NCBI GenBank assembly: GCA_030424975.1
Contig: JAUHVY010000002.1
Span: 186,001-250,000 of the forward strand
Length of the DNA: 64,000 bases
Direction: 5' to 3'
Source: Alphaproteobacteria bacterium
GTDB lineage: Bacteria > Pseudomonadota > Alphaproteobacteria > Micavibrionales > Micavibrionaceae
Shown in pieces: positions 1-10,900 of this stretch. A program made the position numbers and the translations under genes. The notes beneath the pieces are model-generated. The model did not search any database. It was not told where the DNA came from and saw only the letters and a list, made by a program, of their open reading frames with translations. Each line of letters begins with the position of its first letter. Positions within the stretch are counted from its first letter, which is position 1.

Positions 1-1018
1 TACGCGCACCCGATGTACCAAGCGGGTGACCAAGAGCGATTGCGCCACCGTCAATATTGACCTTATTGATATCAATCCCCAAATCCTTGATCACGGACAG
101 ACCTTGCGCGGCAAATGCCTCGTTCAATTCAATGATATCAATATCATTGATCGTCAAACCTGCGCGCTTTAATGCCTTTTTGGTTGCCGGTACGGGGCCT
201 ATACCCATAATTTCTGCTGCACAACCTGCAACGGCAATACTTTTGATCCTTGCGATTTTTTCCAGACCATGCTGATCGGCATAAGCTTCGCTCGCAACCA
301 AAACCGCGGCGCTTCCGTCCGTTAACGGTGATGATGTCGCCGCCGTGACTGTTCCGTCAGACAGAAATGCGGGCTTCAATGTTGCCAACTTCTCGGTTGT
401 TGAATCACCGCGAATTGTGCCGTCTTCCGCGACGTCACCAATCGGCACGATTTCATCATTAAATTTCCCTGCTTTTGCTGCAGCCGCAGCCTTATGATGA
501 GAGGCAACGGCAAACTCTTCTTGTTCAGCGCGGCTAATCTCATATTTTTTTGCCAGGTTTTCCGCCGTTTCACCCATACTGATATAGGCTTGCGGGTATT
601 CTTTATAAATGGCTGGGTTCGGCATCGGGTTAAAACCACCCATCGGAATGCGGCTCATGCTCTCAACACCTGCTGCAATAAAAACTTCACCTGCATCCAT
701 TTGGATCATGCCTGCGGCTGTATGGATTGTTGTCATGGATGAGCCACAAAAACGGTTAATTGTTGCGCCTGCAACGCTTTGCGGTAAACCTGCATGTCCG
801 GCAACCAAACGTGCAATATTGAACCCCTGCTCGGCCTCAGGAAACGCACAGCCCATAAGCAGGTCTTCGATATCATCGGCCTTTACGCCTGTGCTTTCAA
901 CCAACGCTTTGATAACGGTTGCGGCCATATCATCCGGACGAACCTTCGCCAGAGCCCCCTTCATCGCGAAATGCATCGGAGATCGTTTAAAGCCACATAT
1001 GACAACTGATTTTTGCAT
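1..1018 (-). CDS. Acetyl-CoA acyltransferase (thiolase), 3' end cut by the window edge
   Basis: Thiolases catalyse CoA-dependent cleavage of 3-ketoacyl-CoA, the last step of fatty acid beta-oxidation, or the reverse condensation. About 339 codons are visible, starting at ATG 1018 behind AAAGGGA. The nucleophile motif NRFCGSS places the catalytic cysteine near residue 91. Near the window edge the glycine/histidine motif GHPLGTSGA is present, so only the final cysteine block (usually CxGxG) is missing. The ESMSRIPMGG segment resembles the FadA class more than acetoacetyl-CoA thiolase PhaA, but substrate length cannot be judged. It is transcribed divergently from the next gene. A FadD-like acyl-CoA ligase further along (48276-49973) would supply the same pathway. 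The family call is firm; the exact subtype is inference. Confidence 0.93.
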   Translation of the reverse strand, partial: MQKSVVICGFKRSPMHFAMKGALAKVRPDDMAATVIKALVESTGVKADDIEDLLMGCAFPEAEQGFNIARLVAGHAGLPQSVAGATINRFCGSSMTTIHTAAGMIQMDAGEVFIAAGVESMSRIPMGGFNPMPNPAIYKEYPQAYISMGETAENLAKKYEISRAEQEEFAVASHHKAAAAAKAGKFNDEIVPIGDVAEDGTIRGDSTTEKLATLKPAFLSDGTVTAATSSPLTDGSAAVLVASEAYADQHGLEKIARIKSIAVAGCAAEIMGIGPVPATKKALKRAGLTINDIDIIELNEAFAAQGLSVIKDLGIDINKVNIDGGAIALGHPLGTSGAR

Positions 1019-1263
1019 GATTGTTCCCTTTTAATTTTGATGTCGAAAGACCCACATCTGACATCGTACTATGATTGATCGCGACGGTCTATATTCTTTG
1101 CGAAATGAATATTATAATGGTAATGTCTTACCATCTTATTGACGCAACGATTTTCATGCGCATTTATAATTGACAGCGCGCCGAAAATATTGCACTTCAA
1201 ACGTTCGTGGAAAATAATTTATCCCTTATTTTTTTAAATAAGGAATTTAGGAGAAAAATAAAA

Positions 1264-1686
1264 GTGAGCACAGCACTAGCCGAAAGCCCGATGGGCATGA
1301 AAAGAATTTGCACAAGTTGCGGCACGCGTTTTTATGATATGAATAAACGCCCGATTGTATGCCCGTCTTGTGACACGGAATTTACCGGTGAAATCAAGGT
1401 AAAAAGCCGTCGTGGACGCGTTGCGGCCGAAGATAAAAAAGAAGACAAGGTTATCGACAAATCAGCCGATACTGATGAAGAAGAAAATGACCTTCTCGAA
1501 GAAGATGATGATGGTGTAGAGGTTGTTAGCCTGGATGATATGGATGATTCAGATGACGACGACGATGACATTAAAACATCAGACGACGATGATGATGATG
1601 ATCTGATCGATATTCCTGATCTTGATGATGACATTGATGACATGGATGATGGTGATGATGCCATTTTAGAAGATGATGAAGATTAA
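1264..1686 (+). CDS. TIGR02300 family (FYDLN acid domain) zinc-ribbon protein
   Basis: A 140-residue protein. Its N-terminal zinc ribbon has cysteine pairs C16/C19 and C33/C36 around the family signature CGTRFYDMNK. The C-terminal half is almost entirely Asp/Glu. This combination is the alphaproteobacterial TIGR02300 / FYDLN acid family, whose function is unknown. I chose GTG 1264 because TAGGAG lies 10 nt upstream and the family normally begins about a dozen residues before the first Cys pair. An in-frame GTG at 1207 would add a Lys/Phe-rich extension that looks like leader sequence. An intrinsic terminator follows directly, so it is probably transcribed alone. Confidence 0.88.
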   Translation: MSTALAESPMGMKRICTSCGTRFYDMNKRPIVCPSCDTEFTGEIKVKSRRGRVAAEDKKEDKVIDKSADTDEEENDLLEEDDDGVEVVSLDDMDDSDDDDDDIKTSDDDDDDDLIDIPDLDDDIDDMDDGDDAILEDDED

Positions 1687-1702
1687 AATCATATAATCCG
1701 AT

Positions 1703-1730
1703 AAAGGGGCGGCTTTGCCCCTTTTCTTTT
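1703..1730 (+). terminator. Intrinsic terminator after the FYDLN gene
   Basis: The arms AAGGGGC (1704-1710) and GCCCCTT (1717-1723) form a stem with a six-base loop, followed by TTTCTTTT. It lies 17 bases after the stop codon at 1686 and before the start of prmA. Confidence 0.85.
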
Positions 1731-1756
1731 GCAAAAATTATTTGAGTGAAAAATAC

Positions 1757-2665
1757 GTGCATACCGTTAAATACGCCATACATAAAGATTTACCCGATAC
1801 AACCGCGCATACTTTGGCCGAGGCCCTGATTGATGTTGCGCTGTCTTGCTCTGCTGTGCGCGAAGACCGCAAACACACACGCCCGTGGATTTTAGAATGG
1901 ATCATGGAAGATGAACCACAGGCCGCAGATATCCTCTCGCGCCTCTCCTTGCAAAAGGCTGCACATGATTTTGATGACATTGAAATCGATGCACAAAACC
2001 TGAGTATTGAGCCGACACCCGACATTAACTGGTTGGAGCGTGCCTATCAGGAATTCAAGCCCTTCACGATCGGCCCGTTCTTCATTTACGGCAGCCACTA
2101 CGAAGAGGCTATTCCTGACAATTTAATCGGATTACAAGTTGATGCGGCGACCGCCTTCGGCTCGGGCGAGCATGAAACCACAAAAGGATGCATGCAGGCT
2201 ATGCTTGACCTGAAAGGGCGCGGCGCTTGTCCTTGGAATATTCTGGATATGGGTACGGGCTCCGGCATTTTGGCTCTGGCGGCGTGGAAACTTTGGAAAA
2301 GCCCGATCTTAGCGGTTGATAACGACCCCGAAAGCATTGTCGTCACCGAGCGCCATGCGCAATCGAATGGCGTCGCCCTCAGTAAATCTGCACTTTCTTG
2401 TGATTGTGGCGACGGGTTTAATACCCCGAGCGTTGATAAAAATAAACCGTATGAATTAATTCTTGCGAATATTCTGGCGGGCCCGGTTATTGAAATGGCA
2501 CCTGATTTGGTGCGTGTTCTGGATGATAACGGGTATTGCGTTTTATCAGGTATGTTGGTAGAGCAAGCCGATCTGGTCGCCAGCGCGTATGAAGGTGAAG
2601 GCTTAATTTTTGAGAAACGCTATGATATCGGCGAATGGTCAACCCTTGTTATGCGCAAGCCATAA
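1757..2665 (+). CDS. prmA: Ribosomal protein L11 methyltransferase
   Basis: PrmA is a cytoplasmic SAM-dependent enzyme that trimethylates ribosomal protein L11. The predicted protein has a small N-terminal substrate-recognition domain and then a class I methyltransferase fold. FGSGEHETT corresponds to the family's FGTGxHxTT. Motif I is LDMGTGSGILALAA, and the catalytic-region NxLA-type motif is ANILAGPV. The start is uncertain: reading upstream to TTG 1715 would run through the terminator hairpin, leaving TTG 1742 or GTG 1757. I prefer 1757 (302 aa, close to the usual length), although its ribosome-binding site is weak. The alpha/beta hydrolase gene begins 23 bp downstream and may be co-transcribed. 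Confidence 0.92.
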   Translation: MHTVKYAIHKDLPDTTAHTLAEALIDVALSCSAVREDRKHTRPWILEWIMEDEPQAADILSRLSLQKAAHDFDDIEIDAQNLSIEPTPDINWLERAYQEFKPFTIGPFFIYGSHYEEAIPDNLIGLQVDAATAFGSGEHETTKGCMQAMLDLKGRGACPWNILDMGTGSGILALAAWKLWKSPILAVDNDPESIVVTERHAQSNGVALSKSALSCDCGDGFNTPSVDKNKPYELILANILAGPVIEMAPDLVRVLDDNGYCVLSGMLVEQADLVASAYEGEGLIFEKRYDIGEWSTLVMRKP

Positions 2666-2688
2666 TAATGTGATATATTACCGATACG

Positions 2689-3360
2689 ATGGACAATTCA
2701 GTATTCGAAAAACACGCAGAATATAACGGTGTAAAGACGCATATCCGTATACCGAACGAACCGCTTGGCGTTGTATTTATTGCCCCCGGAGCGTTGGTTA
2801 AAACTGATACGCCGCTCGTGCAATCTATCCAAAAAACATGCGAGGAAGAAGGATACGCAACGGTCGTTGCCGATTTATCAAAAACACCGTTAAATGATGA
2901 TGACCTCTATAATGTTCACAAATTCTTTACCCGCGACCTCTCGGCGGTCATTGATCAGGCGATGACCGATAATGATTTCGGCACCGATGCGTATGATTTG
3001 ATAGCCCATAGTATGGGCGGTGCGGCGGCTCTCACACTTGCCAGTGACAATCATGATTTATCACGCCTCATCGTCCTCGATCCAACACCAGTAGAGGATA
3101 AAATCGCAGGCGGTATAATCGCTGATACACATATCATCACATCCGCGGTCAGATCATTTAAAACCGCAGGATCAAACCTTCACGACAGGCTGCCGCCCGA
3201 AATATTTAAAACCCTGCATATCATTCAAACAGAAAAAGACCGCAGTAGCGGCCATATGTTTGAAGGAAAATTAGATGAATTAAGTAAACGTATCAGAGAA
3301 ACCCTGCATGATGATACACCCGATTTCACACCACCTGAAAGCTCTCCGGATCTAGGGTAG
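2689..3360 (+). CDS. Alpha/beta hydrolase-like protein
   Basis: A 223-residue cytoplasmic protein. The nucleophile elbow AHSMGG puts Ser near residue 108, preceded by a beta-strand/turn (YDLIAHS) as in alpha/beta hydrolases. LIVLDPTPVED could supply the acidic residue and SSGHMFEG the histidine. No signal peptide is seen. The C-terminus is Pro/Ser/Asp rich. The substrate cannot be predicted. It lies 23 bp after prmA on the same strand and converges with the DotI-like gene four bases later. Confidence 0.7.
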   Translation: MDNSVFEKHAEYNGVKTHIRIPNEPLGVVFIAPGALVKTDTPLVQSIQKTCEEEGYATVVADLSKTPLNDDDLYNVHKFFTRDLSAVIDQAMTDNDFGTDAYDLIAHSMGGAAALTLASDNHDLSRLIVLDPTPVEDKIAGGIIADTHIITSAVRSFKTAGSNLHDRLPPEIFKTLHIIQTEKDRSSGHMFEGKLDELSKRIRETLHDDTPDFTPPESSPDLG

Positions 3361-3364
3361 CCAA

Positions 3365-3988
3365 TTACTGCTTATATGGCTCTTCTCTCCAATCAGAGAT
3401 CGCCACACCATAAGTATTCAGCGGATTTTCGGAAATAACGACAGTCAGAAAAACCATCTTCATCTCATAGAACTTTTTATACTCTGTATCATATTTGGTA
3501 TGAACAGGTATTGCCACAATCCAAAACGCCGATGCGTTTTCTTCAGACTCCTTCACGACACGCGGCTCGTCCAAAGCTTCAGTTACGACCTTCGCATCTG
3601 CAAGCTTTATGGCTTCTAAGACCTCTTTTTGTTGATGAATCCCCATCAACATATCAAACGCTTCATCCGTAAAGAAATGCTTTGATTGATCGATGCGCGT
3701 TTTATATGCGCCTGCATCATAATTGCTCACACCCTCTAATGCGATCTGTGCAATAGATGTCGCATAATCTGTGTTAATCATGTCCCTTGAAATATGAACA
3801 GTATTCGGATCATTCACATTCGCCGAAACATATTTCTGATCGATGATCATCAATTCAGGCTGCGGCCCCTCTTCAACAGCCCAAAGATAAGAAAATAAAT
3901 ACATAAATAAACCGGCAAAGACGAGGAATAAAAAACACACTCCCCACATGTCTTTTTGTATTAGCCGATTTATTTTAATAGTATTCAT
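3365..3988 (-). CDS. DotI/IcmL (VirB8-like) type IV secretion family protein, isolated copy
   Basis: A 207-residue bitopic membrane protein. It has a short cytoplasmic N-terminus, one transmembrane segment at about residues 17-38 and a periplasmic domain. The layout of that domain matches DotI/IcmL/TraM, the VirB8-like inner-membrane component of type IVB secretion and I-type conjugation systems. It has a helix ending in SNYDAGAYKTRI, the FFTDEAFDML segment, a later PRVV block, the strand FWIVAIPVHTKY, and an ending in DWREEP. No other dot/icm or tra gene is seen nearby. It starts 9 bp after the pyruvyltransferase-like gene on the same strand, so it appears to be the last gene of the exopolysaccharide transcription unit. 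The start lacks a good Shine-Dalgarno. The assignment rests on pattern, not on a search. Confidence 0.5.
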   Translation of the reverse strand: MNTIKINRLIQKDMWGVCFLFLVFAGLFMYLFSYLWAVEEGPQPELMIIDQKYVSANVNDPNTVHISRDMINTDYATSIAQIALEGVSNYDAGAYKTRIDQSKHFFTDEAFDMLMGIHQQKEVLEAIKLADAKVVTEALDEPRVVKESEENASAFWIVAIPVHTKYDTEYKKFYEMKMVFLTVVISENPLNTYGVAISDWREEPYKQ

Positions 3989-3997
3989 GAAATAAAA

Positions 3998-4948
3998 CTA
4001 CTTTGAAAATTGCCCTTTCCATTGTTTTATCACATCCCAAGGCATTTTTATTGATATTTCTTCACCTTTTTCTATCCAGTTCTTGATACGATCAAGATCT
4101 TTACGCTCTACGGTCGGCAGCCCCGTATCTTTGCTGATTTCCTTTGCACGGTTATCGACCTCGATGATCAAGGCACGGTGTGCGCGCTGCAGAACACGAA
4201 TACCGCCATGCAAACGCGTACCGATATAATCAATATTATTGTTATCGATACAATCATCATATCCCTTCAAACTGGCGGGTAACATCGTCACACGATCGCC
4301 GGCAATTTTGCGAATGTAATCATAATCATCATGCATCTGCGGCCAGAAATAAACGGTTTTATATTGATCACACACCAGATTGATCCATGCCTTATCCTCG
4401 GCTTCATCTCCGCGATAAGCCGTAACGGTAATGAGAGCATTTTGAGATTTTTTCTGAGAGATCGTCGCGCAATGCTCGGGCGTTAAACGCCACATGGTCG
4501 GACAACCTGTGTTCAGCACATTCTCAACGCCCATATCGACGACACGTTGCTTCGTGTATTCATCACGCACCGAATGCTTATATTTTTTCGATAACATCAC
4601 ACGCATCATAAAGGCTGTAATCGGATCATTATCACGTTGATAAAAACGCCAACCCACCCCCATTAAGATTGGGCTTCCGATCCGCCAAAAGTCAAGAAGA
4701 CCGACTTTCCATTGGCTTTTTAACCACCAATAAGCACACATCAAATTTGTGCCCCCGACAAAAGAATGGTCGACCAATCGCGCATAGCGGCGGCCCTCAC
4801 TCCCGATTTTGTCATGTGTCGGAATACGTACGTAGAAATCTTCCGGAAACATATCACGCATCTCACGCATGATAGAGTCCATAATAATTTCGTCACCAAC
4901 ATTGTCTGTGACAATGCTGGTGTCAAAAAGTCCAATGGTTTTAAGCAT
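3998..4948 (-). CDS. Polysaccharide pyruvyl transferase family protein
   Basis: The family (PF04230) transfers ketal pyruvate from phosphoenolpyruvate onto sugars of exopolysaccharides or secondary cell-wall polymers. In this 316-residue protein I see the N-terminal TDNVGDEII segment, a central SVRDEYTKQRV helix and the C-terminal signature GTRLHGGIRVLQ, all typical of the fold. No signal peptide is present, so it acts in the cytoplasm. It lies just downstream of the giant surface-protein gene and upstream of the DotI-like gene. It would add charged pyruvyl groups to repeat units made by this locus; some family members have other functions. Confidence 0.75.
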   Translation of the reverse strand: MLKTIGLFDTSIVTDNVGDEIIMDSIMREMRDMFPEDFYVRIPTHDKIGSEGRRYARLVDHSFVGGTNLMCAYWWLKSQWKVGLLDFWRIGSPILMGVGWRFYQRDNDPITAFMMRVMLSKKYKHSVRDEYTKQRVVDMGVENVLNTGCPTMWRLTPEHCATISQKKSQNALITVTAYRGDEAEDKAWINLVCDQYKTVYFWPQMHDDYDYIRKIAGDRVTMLPASLKGYDDCIDNNNIDYIGTRLHGGIRVLQRAHRALIIEVDNRAKEISKDTGLPTVERKDLDRIKNWIEKGEEISIKMPWDVIKQWKGQFSK

Positions 4949-4981
4949 TATTCAAGCTCTTTGCTATTTAAGTTTCAATTC

Positions 4982-7900
4982 TTAAATAGCATTTATAGAG
5001 CATGCAGCCGCGCCTGCAAGGCTATCTTGAAAAGATCCACCAAAACTATATGAAACAGAACCCGATCCAAGTGATGCAGCAGCGTCTTCAACGCAGGTTA
5101 CCTGCGTTGCATCATCACCGCCTGCCTGTGGATTAATGTTTGCAAGTTCATCAGGGTTTCCTGTTTGATCACCACCGGCAGCAGGCTCAATGTTATTGAA
5201 GCCACCACCTAGTGTAGGATCAGATACAGGCGGAAGACCGTTAATCGTCAAACGCGCCGCGTTACTGACGCCCTGTAGAAACGCTGGTGACTGTAGGAAG
5301 TCTTCGAAATTCAGAATAATCGGTGTCTGGCCAACAAAAATCTGACCACGGCCGTTAACTGTCGCATCATCAGCATCAAACAGGTGATCCTCGATAGATT
5401 GCAAAACAGTCAAAGGCAAGATCAATCCGGGGAATGTGCTTGGTACAACACCGTCAAAATTAACATTTGTTGCATCGATTACGATTGGTGTGCTTGGCCC
5501 GGAAAGGATCGCACCGTCTTCAAAACGAACATAGAAGCTATTTGGTGTACCGTTAAAACCGGTAAATTCCGTATAACCCAATGATTCATTTACAATCGAC
5601 AGGTCAGAACCTGGGATGCCGGCACCGACAAAATCAAACTGCATACCAACCGCAGGGGTCGCAGGTGTGTTATTCACGAAGATATTCGTATCAAACTCAC
5701 CACCGAAATCAATCTGACCGCTCTCAAAACGAGCATATGCTGCGCCGCTATTTTGACCGTTATCGATCAATGTATTGCTTGTGAAAACGATACTGTCATT
5801 ACGTGTACCTTGAGCAAAGAAGCCATGCTCACCCGCAAATTGAACTGTATTGCCTGAAACCGTGAAATAATTGTTTGAGGCCAAAGCATCCTTCACAAGG
5901 ATACCGTGATCACGAACATTTGAAACATAGTTATTTAAAATTTCAACATTACCGGCGGTGTAGATTGCCTCAATACCATTTCCAAGCGTGTCGATATCCA
6001 GACCAGCATTATATACACTATTACCTTCAACAACTGATGTTCCATAGGTATTGATCAAGAAGATACCATCATCATTCGTACGATCAACATAGTTTTCAGA
6101 GATATCATGGCTATAACCGCCTTCAACATAGATACCGTCTGCATCTGCTGTATTGGTCTTATTGATGTCCGTCACGTAATTATAGAATATATTAGCGCGG
6201 CTACCGTATTCGCTACGGATACCTGTTCCCGCTAATTGAACAGTATTAAATTCAATATTCGCATCATTGCTCAAGCGAGAGAAAACACCAGATTTTTCAA
6301 CATTTTGGATGCTGTTATATGAAATATTCACACCATTTGAACGCGAAACTTTAATACCGTGCTCACCCGCGCCATAAACGAAGTTGCCCATTACATTGTT
6401 TGCATTCCGGTCAGTCTGAATACCTGTCAAACCAACAGACGAAATACCATTGTAATTCACATCAAAACCGGTACTGCCCGCTGATGTATCCTTAGTCAAA
6501 ATACCATAATCGCGTACGTTTGAAATGCGATTTTCTTCAATTGTAGCAGAGCCGTATGAATAAACCAATTCAATGCCGTTCCCGTTATTGTCGATATCAA
6601 GACCAGCGTTTGAAATTAAATTACCTCTAATGCGATTTGCGCCAGACGTATTGATCATGAAAATACCATCATCATTCGTGCGTGAAATGGTGTTGTATGA
6701 CACATTATGGTCACGGCCACCCTCAACATAGATACCATCGGCATCTGAGGTATCGGTTTTGTTAATATTTTCGATGTTATTTTCGATAATTGATACACGG
6801 TCACCGTATTCGCTACGAATACCTGTACCTGCATAATTAACTCTGTTACCAAGAATATCAGCGTCATTGCTTAAACGAACAAAGATACCTGATTTTTCAA
6901 CATCATTAACATTATTCCCCAAAACGCTAACACCATCAGACTTTGATATCTTAATGCCATGCTCGCCCGCATTATTTACTTGGTTCGCAGTAACAAAGAC
7001 GGCATTACGATCAATCTCAATCCCTGTCAGACCGACATTATTTACGGTATTAAAAGCAACGATATGCGCACCAGAAGCCCCCGTATTTTTAGACAAAATA
7101 CCGTAATCACGTGCATTTGTTATTTCATTTTGAAGGGTAAAAATTGTGCCGTACGTGTAGGCTAATTCAATGCCATTGCCGTTATTGTCAATATCAAGAC
7201 CGGCGTTTGAAATTGAATTATTGAAAATAAGATTTAAACCAGAAGTATTGACCATGGAGATACCGTCATCATTCGTACGATCAATATAGTTAGAACTTAT
7301 CGCGTGATCACGACCACTTTCAACATAGATACCATCAGCATCTGATGTATTGGTTTTGTTAACGTTATAAATATAGTTATTCGTTATGTTTGCGTGGCTA
7401 CCACGATCACTACGAATACCGGTTCCGACCTGGTCAATAATATTATTTTCAATAGTAGTATCATCGCTGAAAAGAGCGAAAACACCTGATTTTGCAACGT
7501 CGTAAACATAGTTATCATAAATGTTCACACCATCTGAATATGAAACTTTTATCCCATGCTCACCGGCAATATAAACTGTGTTATTTACGACATTGTTTGC
7601 GTTACGATCAATCTGAATACCAGTCAAACCGGCAGCGTAAATGCTATTATTGCTCACATCAAATCCACCATTAGATACTGATGTGTTCTTGGTCAAAATA
7701 CCATAATCACGCACATTGTTTACCGCATTGTGGTCAACCAAAAAAGAACCATATGAATAAACTAACTCAATACCATTACCGTTATTATCAATATCCAGAC
7801 CGGCATTATTAATAACATTCCACGTAATCACATTTGCACCGTCGGTATTAATCATGAAAATACCGTCATCATTCGTGCGTGAAATTTTATTTTTTGTAAC

Positions 7901-10900
7901 TTCGTGATCACGACCGCCCTCAACATAGATACCGTCTGCATCTGATGTATCGGTTTTATTGATGTCGCTGATTTTGTTATCTGAAATATCTACGCGGTTG
8001 CCGTATTCACTGCGAATACCTGTACCGGCGAACGTCACTTCGTTATGAGCGATTTCTACATCATCGCTCAAGCGAACGAAAATACCGTTTCCTTCAACAT
8101 TCGTCACACGGTTATATACAACTTCTGCATCCGCAGAATTTCTGATCGTGATGCCATCTACACCTGCATTACGGACATAGTTATGTGCAACGACGCCCGC
8201 ATTCTGATCAACATCGATACCTGTTTTACCGACGTTTTTCACAGCATTACCGTAAATATCAACCGTCTTTCCGGCATTATTGCTTTCTTTTACAATGATA
8301 CCGTAATCACGTGTCGAGCCGTAATATGCATTAATTTGGTTACCGCTGATGGATGCACTACCGCGTGTAAAGATAAGCTCAATGCCGTTTCCGTTATCAT
8401 TGATATCCAAACCGGTATTGTTAATTACATTATTTGTTACCTGAAGGTGACCTGTTGAATCGATAACAAAAATACCTTCGTCATTTGTACGGTTGATTTT
8501 GTTTTCATTGATCAAAACACTGCTGCCGCCGTTAACATAAATACCATCAGAATATGTGCTTCCGCCAACTTTGGTAACATCACGAATGTCATTTTTTGAA
8601 ATTTCAATGCGGTTGCTATACTCCGCGCGAACACCTGTTGCCACGTCACGGATAACATTTCCTTTTACCAAGGCATCACTGCTCAGACGAACAAACACAC
8701 CCGCGCCGTCAATATCTGACACGCCGTTATTTGAAACCTCTGCATCTGCTGAATTTGTCACATAAATACCATGCGCCCCTGCGTCACGAACTGTATTGTA
8801 AAACACAGTAGAACTTGCAGAATTGCTTAGCTCAATGCCGTCCTCTGATGATCCGACAACTATATTGTAACCAATCAAAGCCCCCGCTGAGCGATCAATA
8901 TCAATGCCGTTATGTCCAGCATCGACGACGCCGTTAAACTTTACAACTTTAGCATTTTGATCAACGACGATACCGTCATTTCCGACATTATATATCCCGT
9001 TTCCGATTATGTTATATTCTGCATCATCATCTGATTCACGGGCTACGATACCGTTATCAGCTGCATTCACGATTGTATTACCTGAGATCAGTGCTTCACC
9101 ACCGGAAAACGCCATATCAATCGCAGATCCTGTCGCAGAAGCTAATCCGATATTCTTCAAATTATTTCCGGAAATCACGAAATCAGATGTATCTGCAATA
9201 TACATACCATCATCATTGATATTACGGAGCGCGTTACCAGCTACCAATAAATTTTGTACGCCGTTTGTACGAATACCATCTGAATACGGGCCGTCAACGC
9301 GTGTGATGTCATGAATATTGTTATTGATAATATCTACGCGGTTGCTGAACTCAACGCTCACACCTGTAAGGGCGTCTTCAACTTCGTTATCGTCAATCAC
9401 AAGGTCATTTGCAATGCGGCCACGAATACCGATGCCATCGACATCATAAACATAGTTATCGCCCACATAAGCATTATTTGATTCTTTGATGTAAATGCCT
9501 TCTGCCGCACTTCCGGTTACGATGTTGTTGATGATGGTCGCGTTATCCGCGCCCTCAACAAGAATACCTTCATCACCGCCTGAAACGGTTAAGCCGTCAA
9601 TCGTCACGTTATCTGCTGTGACATGAATACCGGGCGAATTCGGGATAATAACTGTTTCCGCACCGCGCGCGTCAGAACCGCTAACGCCTGCATTTGCACC
9701 GTTTAGCACAAGATTATCAACATCTGCCTCTACTGCTTCGTTATATGTGCCTGCGCCGATATTTACCGTATTTGTGCCCGTTCCAGTATTATCAATAGCA
9801 TCAATGGCGTTGTTAATTGATGCAAATGTTGGGTCAAATAATTGTACAAGAGATACAATCAAATTGCCTTTATTTTGATTAACAGAAACCTCGCCTGTGC
9901 CCGTTGTACGCAAAGTACCACTATTTGATGAATGGAAGAAATCCGCATTATCGATTGTGATATCACCGCCCTTAGCGTTTATTACCCCGTCATAAATCTC
10001 AACAGATTCAGATGTTGTAATATTTACGTCACCACCATTTGTCTTAATCCACGCTGGCTTACTTGTCGGGATAGGCAATCTTTCAATCTGAACAAAACGC
10101 TCACCGTCAATATCGACTGATCCGCCTTCTGTGGTTTTAATCTTACCTCTGTTACGGATCGTACCGTGATCACCGCCTGACAATACAATCTGACCGCCAT
10201 CTGACACTGAAACCGCAGATACATTTATGATGCCGTCATTATTAATAATTTTATCAAGTGTACCCTTCGCCGCTTTCGCTGTCATTTCAACACGACCGCC
10301 GCGCGCTTTAATTTCGCCCTTGTTATTCAACAACGCATCACCAAGCTCGCCTTCAACAGCAATCTCAACAAGACCGTCACCATAAAGGTCCAATGTTACC
10401 GTTTCACCGGCAGCAAGCGCAACCGTACCCATTTTCGCATTAATCACACCGCTGTTCTCAACAAACGGAGAAACAAAAGCTGCCAAACCTGCTTGCGCTA
10501 CTGTTACCTGACCTTTTTGAACGATTTCACCACTACCCTCAAGGTTAGTGATCATCAATTCCGCGCCATCCATAATATCGCCGACAGCAACATCACCTGT
10601 GGTTGCAACAATACTTTGTACGTCTGCGTTAAAATCTTCACCGAAGAACAAACCGTCACGGTCGATGATGACGATTTTCATATTAGAATTCAAATTACCG
10701 TTAAGTGTTGATTCAATGTTTGAACGGTTATCACGGTATGCAAATGTTGCACCGTTATCCCCCGTTACATTTACGGTGTGTCCTGTATAAATGTCAGCAT
10801 TACCCTCAACAAAACCATTACCGTCCGTAACAGTAATATCTGTAATACCTGCTGTTGAGACATCCTTCGCAACATTACCACCCAAGACCGTGTCATAGTC

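Noticed and set aside
1207-1263. Upstream GTG start for the FYDLN gene
   Set aside because: The added residues are not protein-like for the family and would include the ribosome-binding site for GTG 1264.
1490-1690. GAT/GAC microsatellite-like repeat and the antisense Ser-rich frame
   Set aside because: It is explained by the Asp/Glu-rich tail of the FYDLN protein; the opposite frame is a shadow.
5384-10790. Several plus-strand frames of 60-137 codons inside the giant beta-helix gene
   Set aside because: They are antisense shadows that recur with the repeat unit and have no ribosome-binding sites or protein-like composition.
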